This document shows, piece by piece, positions 54,490-64,000 of a DNA stretch of 64,000 bases. Within the stretch, counting starts at the first letter, position 1, and every line of letters begins with the position of its first letter. Below the pieces are notes generated by a model, which saw only the letters and a program-made list of their open reading frames with translations, ran no database searches and was not told where the DNA came from. The position numbers and the translations under genes are program-made. This stretch comes from Euphorbia lathyris (lineage: Eukaryota; Streptophyta; Magnoliopsida; Malpighiales; Euphorbiaceae). The DNA is taken from positions 26,325,501-26,389,500 of the forward strand of contig NC_088916.1 of the NCBI RefSeq assembly GCF_963576675.1, written 5' to 3'.

Positions 54490-55154
54490 AAAGCTCAAAT
54501 CCGTCTAATGAAGGTGGGTCAGGTCGAATGATATTTTGCTCCTTTGACCAAGACCCAACGCCTATAAATATAATCGCTTAACATCCACATACACGGGACC
54601 ATTCTGAGTACAGGGAAGATTCACTTGGAAGGCCTCCACCAAATATTTCTAATACCTTATCAACATAATTTGTAAAAATTTTAATAGTTCCATCAAATTT
54701 GTATGGATCGGGTTTTTGTTAGAGATGTTAAGGTTTTAACAAAAAAAAAAATTAATTACCATTTACATTATTAATTACCAAATAATAATTCAGAAAGCAA
54801 CAACTAACATTTTGAATAGGTCAAACGGTAAATAGTGATTTAAGGCCTGTTTATTTAATATATGTGTGTCATGTTACTAATAATTTCGAGAATTCAAATA
54901 TAGTCGAGTTGAAACTCAGTAGGGCGAGACGAATTTTAAAAAATAAAAAAAAAAATCATCCCTGCATCGTAGAGAATTTTTGGGGGATCCCTCTTCTCCA
55001 TTGAGACGAGAACTCTACATGAACGTGGAGTTTACTTTAGCAGTTATCAATTCCCACTTCAGCTAACTTTTACCATTTCAAACCCAAAAACTAACATTCC
55101 TCAGTTTTCTTTCTGTCCTCTCAGCGTATTAATCTCACTTCTAGCGCTAATCCA
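54490..55154. other. Upstream region of a possible host gene
   Basis: A TATA-like tataaatata occurs near 54571. From about 55040 the sequence becomes CT-rich and leads to the ATG at 55155. It looks like a promoter and leader but has no independent support. Confidence 0.3.
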
Positions 55155-55249
55155 ATGGATTCCTTTTATGAGAAATTTTTCTTTTTGAACCCGAGCTGTA
55201 CAACTCTCTTTGCGCCGCAATCTGTTAGTTATTCCCTGGCGGGTCTTTC
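55155..55249 (+). pseudogene. Possible first exon of a host gene, broken by the TRIM insertion
   Basis: An ATG at 55155 opens 31 codons reading MDSFYEKFFFLNPSCTTLFA and onward, until the TRIM element starts at 55250. Directly after the TRIM (56977 on) the sequence ITTAYGLMA lies in another frame, and the MITE at 57011 interrupts it again. After the MITE it continues SACKRLELCHFLFF to a possible donor near 57382. The three pieces suggest an exon that was hit twice. No family was recognised. Confidence 0.35.
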
Positions 55250-55590
55250 TGTTGGGAATTTTTCTCGATTGCGACAATTTAGCGGAAGCGATAAAACAAT
55301 TTTATTGAATTTATGAGGTTACAAGAGGGTACTCTCTAGAAACTTTCTAGAGTTACAATGAGATAAAATCAAAATAGTACACTCAGGTGTTTCCCGAAAA
55401 GACCCGAAATAATTATCTTTACTATTTTGTTTCTCCCCAAAATAATTAAACTACCCTCTAATAAACACTCAAAATTCACAAGGCACCATTGTACCTCCTC
55501 ACAACTACATCTTTCTCCCACTCTTTTTTTTTATTCTTACTTAATTTCTCTCACAATCCAAATATGAAACTCTCAATATATAGTGCATCT

Positions 55591-55743
55591 CCTTGGCCAA
55601 AGCCAAGGAGGAAGGATGGCCAGCAATTATTGCTGGCCTAGCCCAACTAATTAGGCAGCAGCAAATTGCTGCTGCCCATTATGTTGACCACCGATTTCGG
55701 TGGTCAACTTCATTTACTTGGACCACCAATTTCGGTGGTCCAA
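55591..55743 (-). repeat. Cluster of five hairpins in the TRIM 3' LTR
   Basis: Five inverted repeats follow each other: 55591-55608 (CCTTGGC arms), 55618-55638 (GGCCAGCAAT arms), 55654-55676 (GGCAGCAGCAA arms), 55684-55707 (TTGACCACCGA arms) and 55718-55743 (TTGGACCACC arms). All arms are perfect. A minus-strand TATA (ctatatatt, 55575-55583) lies directly downstream in the sense of transcription. The 5' LTR has a shorter, partly rearranged version at about 56718-56832. Confidence 0.9.
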
Positions 55744-56145
55744 CTTTCATTATTTTTTTTATTTTTTTTTCTTTAATTATAAATTACACAAATAATCCTT
55801 CAATAATACACAAAAATAATCCCTCATTAATTGGAATTTCACCTCAATTCTTTTTTTTATTTAGTTGTTTTAAATTAATAGTTAATTTTCTCAACAATCT
55901 TCCCCTTAACTATTAATTTAAAACTTTCATTTTTTTTAATATATATGATGTACTTTCCCATCATCACCTTGTAAACGGTAAACAGAGCACTTCTCTCCGC
56001 AAACAACTTCTCGGTGCACTTCTCACCGAATTAATGATGTACTTTCCCATCATCACCGGAGCACTTCTCTCCGCAAACAACTTCTCGGTGAATTTGTTGA
56101 TGCACTTCTCATCAACCTTCAATTATTGGAGCACTTATCTCCAAA

Positions 56146-56364
56146 TTAAGCAAATTCTTTTTCGTCAACATGGTCTGTCACATTGACACTTTCTTTTCTC
56201 TTGTTTCTGCAATTCCATTGCACGCGCCCAAACTTCTTACACGAAACATTTGGGCTTCCCCATGCCAGCAGTCCTTCCCTCAACTGCTTGCTCATTTTCT
56301 CCATTTTCTCACGCCCAATTGATTTGGTAGGCGACGCTACATTGAACCATAGCTCTGATACCAC
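56146..56364 (-). pseudogene. Gag zinc-knuckle remnant inside the TRIM
   Basis: The minus-strand frame of 72 codons includes SCKKFGRVQWNCRNKRKESV and D-E-K-E-F-A. That resembles the knuckle and following linker of Ty1/copia Gag (usual form C-x-x-C-K-K-F-G-H-...-C-R-N-K-R), with the first Cys and the His lost. It suggests that the TRIM descends from a Ty1/copia element. The 55930-56150 part of the interior has repeated gcacttctct/cacttctca segments and no coding sense. Confidence 0.5.
56352..56363 (-). promoter_or_regulatory. Primer-binding site of the TRIM (tRNA-iMet type)
   Basis: On the minus strand it is TGGTATCAGAGC, one base from the LTR at 56365. Confidence 0.9.
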
Positions 56365-57010
56365 TGTTGGGAATTTTTATTGATTGCGATAATTTAGCGG
56401 AAGCGATAAAACAATTTTATTGAATTTATGAGGTTTACAAGAAGGTGTTCTCTAGAAACTTTCTAGAGTTACAATGAGATAAAACAAAAATAGTAGCACT
56501 CGGGTGTTTCCCAAAACTACCCAAAATAATTATCTTTACTATTTTTATCTCTCTCCAAAATAATTAGACTACCCTTTAAAATAAACTCTCAAAACTCATA
56601 AAGGCACAATTGTGACTCCTCTCACAATCTCAACTCTCCTTACATTTTCTTTTTCTTTTCTATCTCCCACAAATCCACAAATGCTCACATTCAATATATA
56701 TATATGGAGCATCATCTCCTTGGAAAAACCGAGGAAGAAAAGTCAGCAATTGTTGCTGGCAATTAATTAGGCCAGCAACAATTGCTGCCTACCCATACTT
56801 CTCTTACTTGGACCACCAATTTCGGTGGTCCAACTTTCATTTTTCATTTTTTTTTATTATTTACAAATTACATAATCAGTTCCTAATTAATACAAATTAC
56901 AAAATAACCCTTTTATTAATCGGGACTTCACAACAATTCCTTAATTGTTTTAAATTAATAGTTAATTTTCTCAACACTTTCATTACAACTGCATATGGAT
57001 TAATGGCTAA

Positions 57011-57311
57011 GAGCATCTCCAACAGCCTCTTAAGTTGGCTCTTAAGTTAAAATTTGAGGAGAGAGAATGCAAATTCATCTCCAACAGCCTCTTAGTGGCT
57101 CCTCAAATCATTAAGAGCTTTTCGATCCTCTCTATTAATAGAGAGCCTCTCTCCACCTCTTAGTGCCTCCTAACTTTATTTTTTATTAACAATTTATTAT
57201 TGATGTCTCTCTCCTGTAATGTAACAATAAAAAATAATCTTAATAATAAAATAATAAATAAGGAGTGAATATAAGGAAGATGAGCTTACTAAGAGTCTCT
57301 TGGAGATGCTC
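57011..57311. mobile_element. Tourist-like (PIF/Harbinger) MITE
   Basis: The ends are gagcatctccaacagcctct and, on the minus strand, gagcatctccaagagactct. A 3-bp TSD taa flanks it (57008-57010 and 57312-57314), as usual for PIF/Harbinger. It is 301 bp, AT-rich in the middle, with no transposase. A second copy of agcatctccaacagcctctta lies inside near 57079. Confidence 0.9.
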
Positions 57312-57314
57312 TAA

Positions 57315-60300
57315 CTCCGCATGCAAGCGCCTTGAATTATGTCATTTTCTGTTCTTCGTGGGTATGAACGACATCTCTTAGAGGTAAGGATTTTCTTCCT
57401 CAATTCCCATTTATTCACATCTTTTACTACAGATCACATTCTCACTCTAAAATGTATACTCATATATATGCTTGTGTAGGAAACGAATACATGTCTATAG
57501 ATTTGTTTTGCTTTTATGATTTTGCCCATTTACTTGTTGCTTGTGCAGGGAACATTGAGGGATCTCACTAAATGAGGAATATATATTCCAATGGACCAAA
57601 TTGAACTTATATGTACCATGAGAAAGGATTGCAGCCTTTTGTTCTAGCATATCTACAGAACGAGTGGTAGAGTCTTAATAATCAAGAGCTATATGAAACT
57701 AACTATCTGCCATTACCACAAGGGATTTGCAGCATCAATTTGATAGATCTCATGAATATAATTTTTCTTTTGCAGAATGCGATGTTTTGGATCAGGTCAA
57801 TGACATTTCCTTGTACCGAACCAGCAAAGCAAGTCACTTACGTTCCAATGCCACTAGTCTAGCTGTTTAAGAAGGTACTTGCGTTATTGTAGAGAGAATT
57901 AGACTCATTGCTGTCAGAAATGTGAAGAAAAATGGCATAAAATTGATTGAATATGTATATAATTGAGGAAGTGGCACGTCTTAAGCAGGCCATGTTTTGG
58001 ATTTTAAGGCATAACACTATTTTCTAGAGACCACTTAAGTTTTGGTGTTCAAGTTCAACTGATATATACATTTATGCAAGATGACAAGTTCTTTCACCAA
58101 ACTGCTGCCAATGATAGTTTTCCTTGTTAATCTTAGGAAAAACCAGAGTAGGCTACTTGTTATTTATCACAGGCTAGAGCATAACATTTTCATTTTTTAC
58201 CCACGCACCATCAAACTAGAGAAACATATCACATTTTTATTCAATTTTTTCCATCAGGCTCCATAAACTCCTATTAGGCACCATTTTGGAATGACTTGTT
58301 AGTTTTAATAGCATTCAACAATTTTTCTTGAATATCTAAAGAAATTAGACTTTTATCCAGCAGTAATTTTATGAACTCTTCTGCTTCCTCCATGTCTCCT
58401 GAACGCTGCTTGGTGTCCACAAGGGTTCACAAAGAAGAATAGCTCTTTTCACCAATAATAATAGGTTTATCTTTTGATTGCTCATGGAGTTCCCTGTTTG
58501 TGTTCACCCAACTAGATTATATGTAGTGGCATTGTTGCATCATTCTTTGGTAGAACTTGCTATTTATAAGGTGTGTACTATACTGATTTCAGTTGATGTT
58601 AGTGGTGCGATTATTGGTAGGAGATGATCAATTGAAGCAGGGTAACTAACATATCTCATGTATGTTAGGAAATACAAAAAAAACAAGCAAAATTATCGAT
58701 GATTCAACTGTATAAGTTATGTAGGAGACGAGAAGGCAATTGCTGAAACCTTTAGATACTTGGTTAAAGAATGGGGATATTTGTTATTTTGATAAAAGGA
58801 ACGGATAAAATGCAAGGCATAACAGGTGGTTTATTCACTCTAATTCTACCGGTCTTTTATAATCTTCAGACGTTAAGAAGATTGTATATGATTCCACTCC
58901 TTCGCAATATATTTGCTTGTAGGTACCTCCAGTTGAACTGGAACACTTACTACACTCCAATCCCAAAATTGTGGATGCTGCTAATGTTCCGTAAATGTTT
59001 GGCCTTTTCATCTGTTGCACATGCTAAAAACACCATAATCATAAGTAATTCGGTGGCGTAATTTAGTGATTTGTTGATGCTTGTTTCTCACACTTTACAC
59101 AACCTGTCTGTTCCTTTTCCAAAATTTTAGAAGAAAGTATTTTGATATGCATAGAGTCGAATTTTAATTTGCATTATATGGTTACAGATACCCTAATGAA
59201 GAAGCCGGACAAATTCCATTGCATCTCTTGGATGTTATCCATGTAAGCCCTGTTGTATTTTAGAGTTTCTGGTTTTCCTTAGTGTATCCCAATTGATGTC
59301 ATCTGATTAGTCCAATTATGAACTGTGAATTGGACCATTCTATTGCTTGACCATTCTCATGCCTGCTACTTTGTAATTGACTACTGCTTAGTTTTCTTCT
59401 TCTTTAATATATGCATATATATTGCCTTTTTACCCCTCTCTCTCTCTTTCTCTCTCTTTTATCTTTGTTTTATTGCCATAAATATCAAGTGTTGGTTTCA
59501 GAATTGATCTTAAGCTTACATTACATCCGATATTGTTCTCTCAAACTAAGAGTTCTATCCATGAGTCTTGTATTTGAGATTTTCAGTTGCTGTTTCTCTT
59601 GAGGGACATGGTTCTTGATAATTCTCTTGAAGTTTTGAAGCTTTCACCAAAATCATAGGATGTTTATTCTCTTATTCTAACTGTCAATGAGGTTCTTACA
59701 ATAGAAAATGTTGATCCACTTTTGTTCTTGGTGAATTACACGAAGATAGAGGCTGTTAATGATCACCATATGAGGTTTTGGGTCTTAGTTTGTTGATAAT
59801 TCAACTATGCAATTTGTTTAAAAAACGTCCACCTTCTTTGGAGCACAAAAAATGGTGGCTATCTCTCAATTTTTCATCACTCTCATCCAACCACCTCCCT
59901 CTGGTCTACTGTGTTGAGATAGTTGGTGTTAAAAAGTCCCACATTGGAACATTGTGAGATTGGTGAATGGTATATAATTGGGAAGGATCATTAACCCACT
60001 ACCTTAGGGTTTTGGGTTAAGTGTGGTGTCAAGCCCATTACTATATCCATTCACAAGGCTCAAAGTTTCTCCCTAATCGTAAAAAGGCTCCCCGGATTCC
60101 CCAACATACATTACCTGGCCAAGCCTTTGTCTCTGTAGCAGTGGCTGAAGCAGAGGATCCTTTGTTATTAATGATAATAATAATCTTCTTCTTCCCCTTT
60201 TGATTTCAAAGATACCCAATTTCCTGCTTTGATCATAACAGGAAAGTTATTCAGCAATGTAATGGAGAAGAGGGTTATTGATCAAGACATAAATTTTCAA

Positions 60301-61109
60301 ACAATAAAGGGACCATCTACTTATGCAAGGTATTGGGTTCTTCTTGATCAAGAGCCTTCACCAATTTGTATTTCAAGTGAGACTTGGACAACCCGAGATC
60401 CGGCTTCAACTGAAAATTTCACCTGGAAAATAGCAGAGACTAAGGAAGAACCTGCAAACGATTGGAAAACGGAAGCTCAAATTTTGTAGCTGCATTACTA
60501 GGCCAAGAGGGTTCATTATAGTTTCTTCATCAGAAGAAACAGAAATGAAGGCTGAAATGTTGACATAATTCAACATAATTTGCCTTACATATGAGATGGG
60601 AAAGTTGGCTATAGTATCAGATATGATTGAGTTATGGGTTATGAATGAGATATAAGCAAGGTTAGGAAATTTTGAGCATTTTAACAACAAAGCTGTACCA
60701 AATATGTCAGGAATATGCTTACCCTTTACATAGGAACATAATTGTTATTTGGCTCGTTGTCTCTACTTCTTTAGCAGAGAAGAACTTGGGTTCCGGTTGG
60801 ATTTGGGGATTTCTCCCATTTTTGCATTACATCTCTGTTACTTTCAGTTGGGTTGATATCTTCCTTCAATAATAGTAATTCATCCTTCTTGGGTTCCTTC
60901 CTGTGATTTGTATCTGTTGGATTTTCATACTTGTTTTTTTCACACTTGTTTCTATCAGTCTTGCACCTGTCATAGCCTTGTGATTTGACTCTCGAGCCAA
61001 TTTAATCAATTAGTGGTTGATTTAATGTACAGTGCTATATTCACCTAGTATGGATACATTTGAAGATTTATAAGGAGTCTCGATTGAGTTGATGGATATG
61101 ATTTTACAT
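57315..61109. other. Mostly unassigned DNA with exon-like pieces
   Basis: Exon-like pieces on the plus strand: 59187-59241 (YPNEEAGQIPLHLLDVIH, between ttacag and gtaagc); 59601-59795 (RDMVLDNSLEVLKLSPKS, a TAG, then DVYSLILTVNEVLTIENVDP); and about 60211-60489 (VIDQDINFQTIKGPSTYARY and SSETWTTRDPASTENFTWKI, ending in a stop). They may be decayed parts of one host gene that also includes 55155-55249. None was recognised. A CT-rich microsatellite lies at 59435-59460. At 59936-59977 is a gtcccacattg element 24 bp before tatataa. Confidence 0.35.
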
Positions 61110-61595
61110 TGTTTATGTATGAATGTGATTTGAAATTCAACATTCAAACTAAATTGTGTTCAATTTTGAACACAAGCCATACAATTTTGTCAAAGTTCAC
61201 ATTAGTCTTTTTCCTTTTGTTCACATGTAATTTTTGACTTTGATTTCTTCCATTCATATTCCAAAATTTTCCTATAAATACCATGCATTGGCATAGGTTT
61301 GTGTATCCTAGCAATTGATATTAGATTGCTAGTTTTGAGTGATATTCTCCAAGAGGGAATTGTGAGGTTTTGGATGTATTGGGGTTAAGGGTTTTGAGTG
61401 TTATTTTCTCCATTCTTTTGTACCACTTTTGTCTCTCTAGTGGAATAATTTTCGGTCTCCTTCGCCCGTGGAGTAGGCACACCGCCGAACCACGTAAATC
61501 CTTGTGTCATTTACTTTCTTGTTCTCCTTTTATTTTGTTGTCAATTTATTTACCCAAATTAAATATTCCGTTCCGCTGTGGGGTTTTCCCTAACA
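61110..61595 (+). repeat. 5' LTR of a Tork-like Ty1/copia element
   Basis: The right edge (ccctaaca, 61595) is fixed by the primer-binding site three bases later. It has a TATA box (tataaata, 61273-61280) and a 20-bp palindrome of TGTGTTCAA arms at 61155-61174. Its U5 part includes gtggagtaggcacaccgccg, familiar from this group. The left edge at 61110 (tgtttatg) is a guess; no second LTR is in the window. Confidence 0.6.
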
Positions 61596-61598
61596 AAT

Positions 61599-61610
61599 TG
61601 GTATCAGAGC
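61599..61610 (+). promoter_or_regulatory. Primer-binding site, tRNA-iMet type (Tork-like)
   Basis: TGGTATCAGAGC, three bases after the LTR end, complementary to initiator tRNA-Met. Confidence 0.92.
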
Positions 61611-61637
61611 CAATTAATATTTATTTTGGGATCTATT

Positions 61638-62774
61638 ATGGTGACAACAAAATTTGATATCGAGAAGTATGACCGTACTATCAGCTTTGCCTTATGGTAA
61701 GTCAAGATGAAAGCTATTTTGACACAGAACGGATTGAACAAAGTGTTAGCAGACGAGTTACCTCCCACGGTAACAAAGGAGAAGAAACAAGAATTGGAGG
61801 AGAAAGCTCTAGCTGCCATTCAGTTATGCTTGTCGAACGAGGTCCTGCGTGAAGTCATCCATGAGAAGACTCCTAAAGGCTTATGGGAGAAACTTGAGTC
61901 TCTCTACATGTCCAAAAACCTCATTAGCAAGCTTGTTGTGAAACATCGTCTTCACATGCTCAATATGGCAGAAGGTACATCCCTAAAGTCACACTTTGAT
62001 AATTTTAGTTCCATTTTGCTGGATCTGGAAAATTTAGATATTAAATATGAAGAAGAAGATAAAGCTCTTATGTTGTTACGATCTTTACCTCCGTCTTTCA
62101 AAAATTTCCGGGAGATCATGATCTACAGTAAAAGCACTCTAACTGTAGATGAGGTTAAAGGGTGTCTATTTTCAAAAGATCTGATAGACAAAGAGCTTTC
62201 TGATGATAGAAATGGCCCTGCAGAAAGTCTAGTTGTTAGAGGGAGATCTTCTACAAAAGATCCCAGCAGCAACAACAACAACAATCGATCCAGATCAAAA
62301 TCAAAATCTAGATACAGTAATGTGACATGCAATTACTGTAAAAAGAAAGGGCACATCAAAGCTGAATGTTTCAAACTACAGAAGAAAAATAAAGAAAAGG
62401 TTCATAAAGAAGACAATCATGCCGAAGCCAGTGTTGCTGAAGATGAAGTAGATTGCGAAGTCTATGACGTGTCCGACGATGGTGCTAGATCTGGACAAAG
62501 GTGGATCCTTGACTCTGCTTGCTTATTTCACATTTGCCTTCACAGAGATTGGTTCTCCTCTTATGAATCAGTAAACAGAGGAGTTGTGTTGATGGGCAAC
62601 GATTCTCCTTATAAAGTTGTTGGTACTGGTACCGTCAAAATCAAAATGCATGATGGTGTTGTCAGAACCTTGACAGATGTACGGTATGTTCCTGACATGA
62701 AGAAAAACCTTATCTCTTTATCTGCTTTAGATGACAATAATTGCAGATTTTCTGGTGGAGATGGAAGGTTTTGA
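61638..62774 (+). pseudogene. Tork-like copia Gag and protease
   Basis: The ATG at 61638 opens Gag (MVTTKFDIEKYD), with a TAA about 20 codons in, in place of a Gln-like codon (FALW*VKM). From 61707 the frame is open for 355 codons: a UBN2-type capsid with GLWEKLESLYMSKNL and LLRSLPPSF, then the knuckle CNYCKKKGHIKAEC, then the protease with WILDSACLFHIC (DSA in place of DSG). The frame is lost near 62750. Confidence 0.88.
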
Positions 62775-64000
62775 AAGGTGCTCTAGTCGTAATGAAAGCC
62801 AGAAAAGTTGGAAGATTGTACGTGTTACAAGGATCAACAGCCACAGGTGTTGCTGCAGTTTCCTCTTCCATGCCGGAGTCAGACATTACCAAATTGTGGC
62901 ACATGAGACTCGGCCACATGAGTGAGAAAGGCTTGTCCATGTTAAGTCAACGAGGTCTCCTTTGTGGTCAACATACGTCCAAGTTGGAGTTTTGTGAGCA
63001 TTGCATTTTTGGCAAACACAAACGAGTCAGTTTCAACACTGGTGTTCACCAAACAAAATGCACTTTGGATTATATCCATTCCGATCTATGGGGGCATGCA
63101 CGTGTTCCTTCAAAAGGTGGTGCTCGATATATGCTTACCTTCATTGACGATTACTCCAGGAAGGTTTGGGCTTATTTCTTGAAGCACAAAAATGATGCCT
63201 TTGCCACTTTCAAGCAATGGAAGGCCTTGGTGGAAAACCAGACTGGTAAGAAGATTAAACGTCTCCGCACTGATAATGGTCTAGAATTTTGCAATGATGA
63301 ATTCAACACATTTTGTAAAGATATGGGCATCTCCAAACATCTCCGGTTCCAGGAACACCACAACAAAATGGTGTAGCTGAGCGGATGAACAGAACTCTAT
63401 TGGAAAAGGTTCGTTGTATGTTATCAAATTCTGGGTTATCTCAAGAATTTTGGGTTGAAGCAGCTTTAACAGCTTGTCATTTGGTGAATCGTTCTCCGTC
63501 TGCTTCAATTAATTGTAAAACTCCTGAAGAGGTATGGTCTGGAAAACCCACTGATTATTCTGATTTGAGGATTTTTGGATGTCCTGTTTATGTTCATGTG
63601 AATGATGGAAAGTTGGAGCCCATATCTAAAAAGGGCATTTTTCTCGGCTATCCTCCTGGTGTAAAAGGATATAAAGTTTGGCTTCTTGATCCCAAGTCAC
63701 CAAAATCTGTAATCAGTAGAAATGTTGTATTTAATGAATCTGTCATGCTTAATCCAAAGGAGTCTTCAGCCACTTTTAACACCAAGATACAGAATTCTGA
63801 TAAGCAGGTGGAGGTTCAAGTTGAGGTGGAGAATTCATTCTCTCCATTGAATAAACAATTGACGGAGTCTATCGAAGTAGAAGAATCTACAACTATTGAA
63901 GAGGAACAACCACTAAGGTTAGCAGATTATGTCACTTTTGCCTGTGTTGCTGCACAAGAGACTGAAGGAGTTGGCGATCCTTCAACATATTCAGAAGCCA
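62741..64000 (+). pseudogene. Tork-like copia integrase, continuing past the window edge
   Basis: The frame 62741-63376 follows the protease after a frameshift. GAG-pre-integrase reads [20 protein letters not shown] with CEHCIFGKH completing the H-H-C-C zinc motif. The core has [10 protein letters not shown] and LRTDNGLEF. Near 63345 a second frameshift moves it to another frame, where [20 protein letters not shown] supplies the catalytic Glu. That frame stays open to 64000 through FWVEAALTACHLVNRSPSAS and IFLGYPPGVKGYKVW. The reverse transcriptase lies beyond the window. Confidence 0.9.

Larger units (their letters stand above)
55250..56976 (-). mobile_element. TRIM (small LTR) element with TSD
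   Basis: The LTRs 55250-55896 and 56365-56976 begin TGTTGGGAATTTTT and end TTTTCTCAACA. A perfect TSD ctttc flanks them (55245-55249 and 56977-56981). The primer-binding site (TGGTATCAGAGC on the minus strand) is at 56352-56363; the polypurine tract (taaggggaagat, minus strand) is at 55897-55908. The interior is only 468 bp. This is a complete terminal-repeat retrotransposon in miniature, copied by enzymes from another element. Confidence 0.93.

Overview
This window is nuclear DNA of a flowering plant, most likely a eudicot. It is AT-rich, has plant-type GT/AG introns, and is dominated by nested plant transposable elements. No bacterial operon, CRISPR array, rRNA or tRNA gene was seen. The species cannot be named from the sequence.

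Layout. 1-3281: 3' tail and 3' LTR of an LTR retrotransposon (+) whose body lies before the window. 5053-7138: exons of a broken papain-like cysteine protease gene (-), with a CACTA transposon (5612-6937) in its intron. 7139-15424: a very young, non-autonomous Athila-like Ty3/gypsy element (-) with two 1390-bp LTRs. 15425-19003: AT-rich DNA with two fold-back elements and a possible signal-peptide exon (18641-18699, -). 19020-25190: a full-length plant L1 LINE (+) with a 16-bp target-site duplication (TSD). 25381-26308: exons of an unnamed host gene (+), possibly cystatin-like. 26395-29299 plus 49348-53791: one old SIRE-like Ty1/copia element (-), split by a 20-kb Tat/Ogre-type Ty3/gypsy element (29300-49347, -) that is flanked by the TSD tcaat. 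54316-54472: a tRNA-derived SINE with a 17-bp TSD. 55250-56976: a TRIM element (-) with TSD ctttc. 57011-57311: a Harbinger-type MITE with TSD taa. 57315-61109: mostly unassigned, with a few exon-like pieces. 61110-64000: 5' half of a Tork-like Ty1/copia element (+) that runs off the window.

The most unusual object is the Tat/Ogre element. Its gag region carries four tandem capsid-like modules. Its pol is open for 1650 codons and has protease, G-patch, reverse transcriptase, two RNase H domains and integrase. Between pol and the 3' LTR it carries, on the opposite strand, a spliced plant mobile domain (PMD) gene with its own TATA box. A 39-bp minisatellite lies upstream of that gene and a second short-repeat array fills its first intron.

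A second recurring pattern is that LTRs of at least three unrelated families here (1621-3281, the Tat LTRs and the TRIM LTRs) carry a dense array of short palindromes or hairpins directly upstream of the LTR TATA box. The motif sequence differs in each family.
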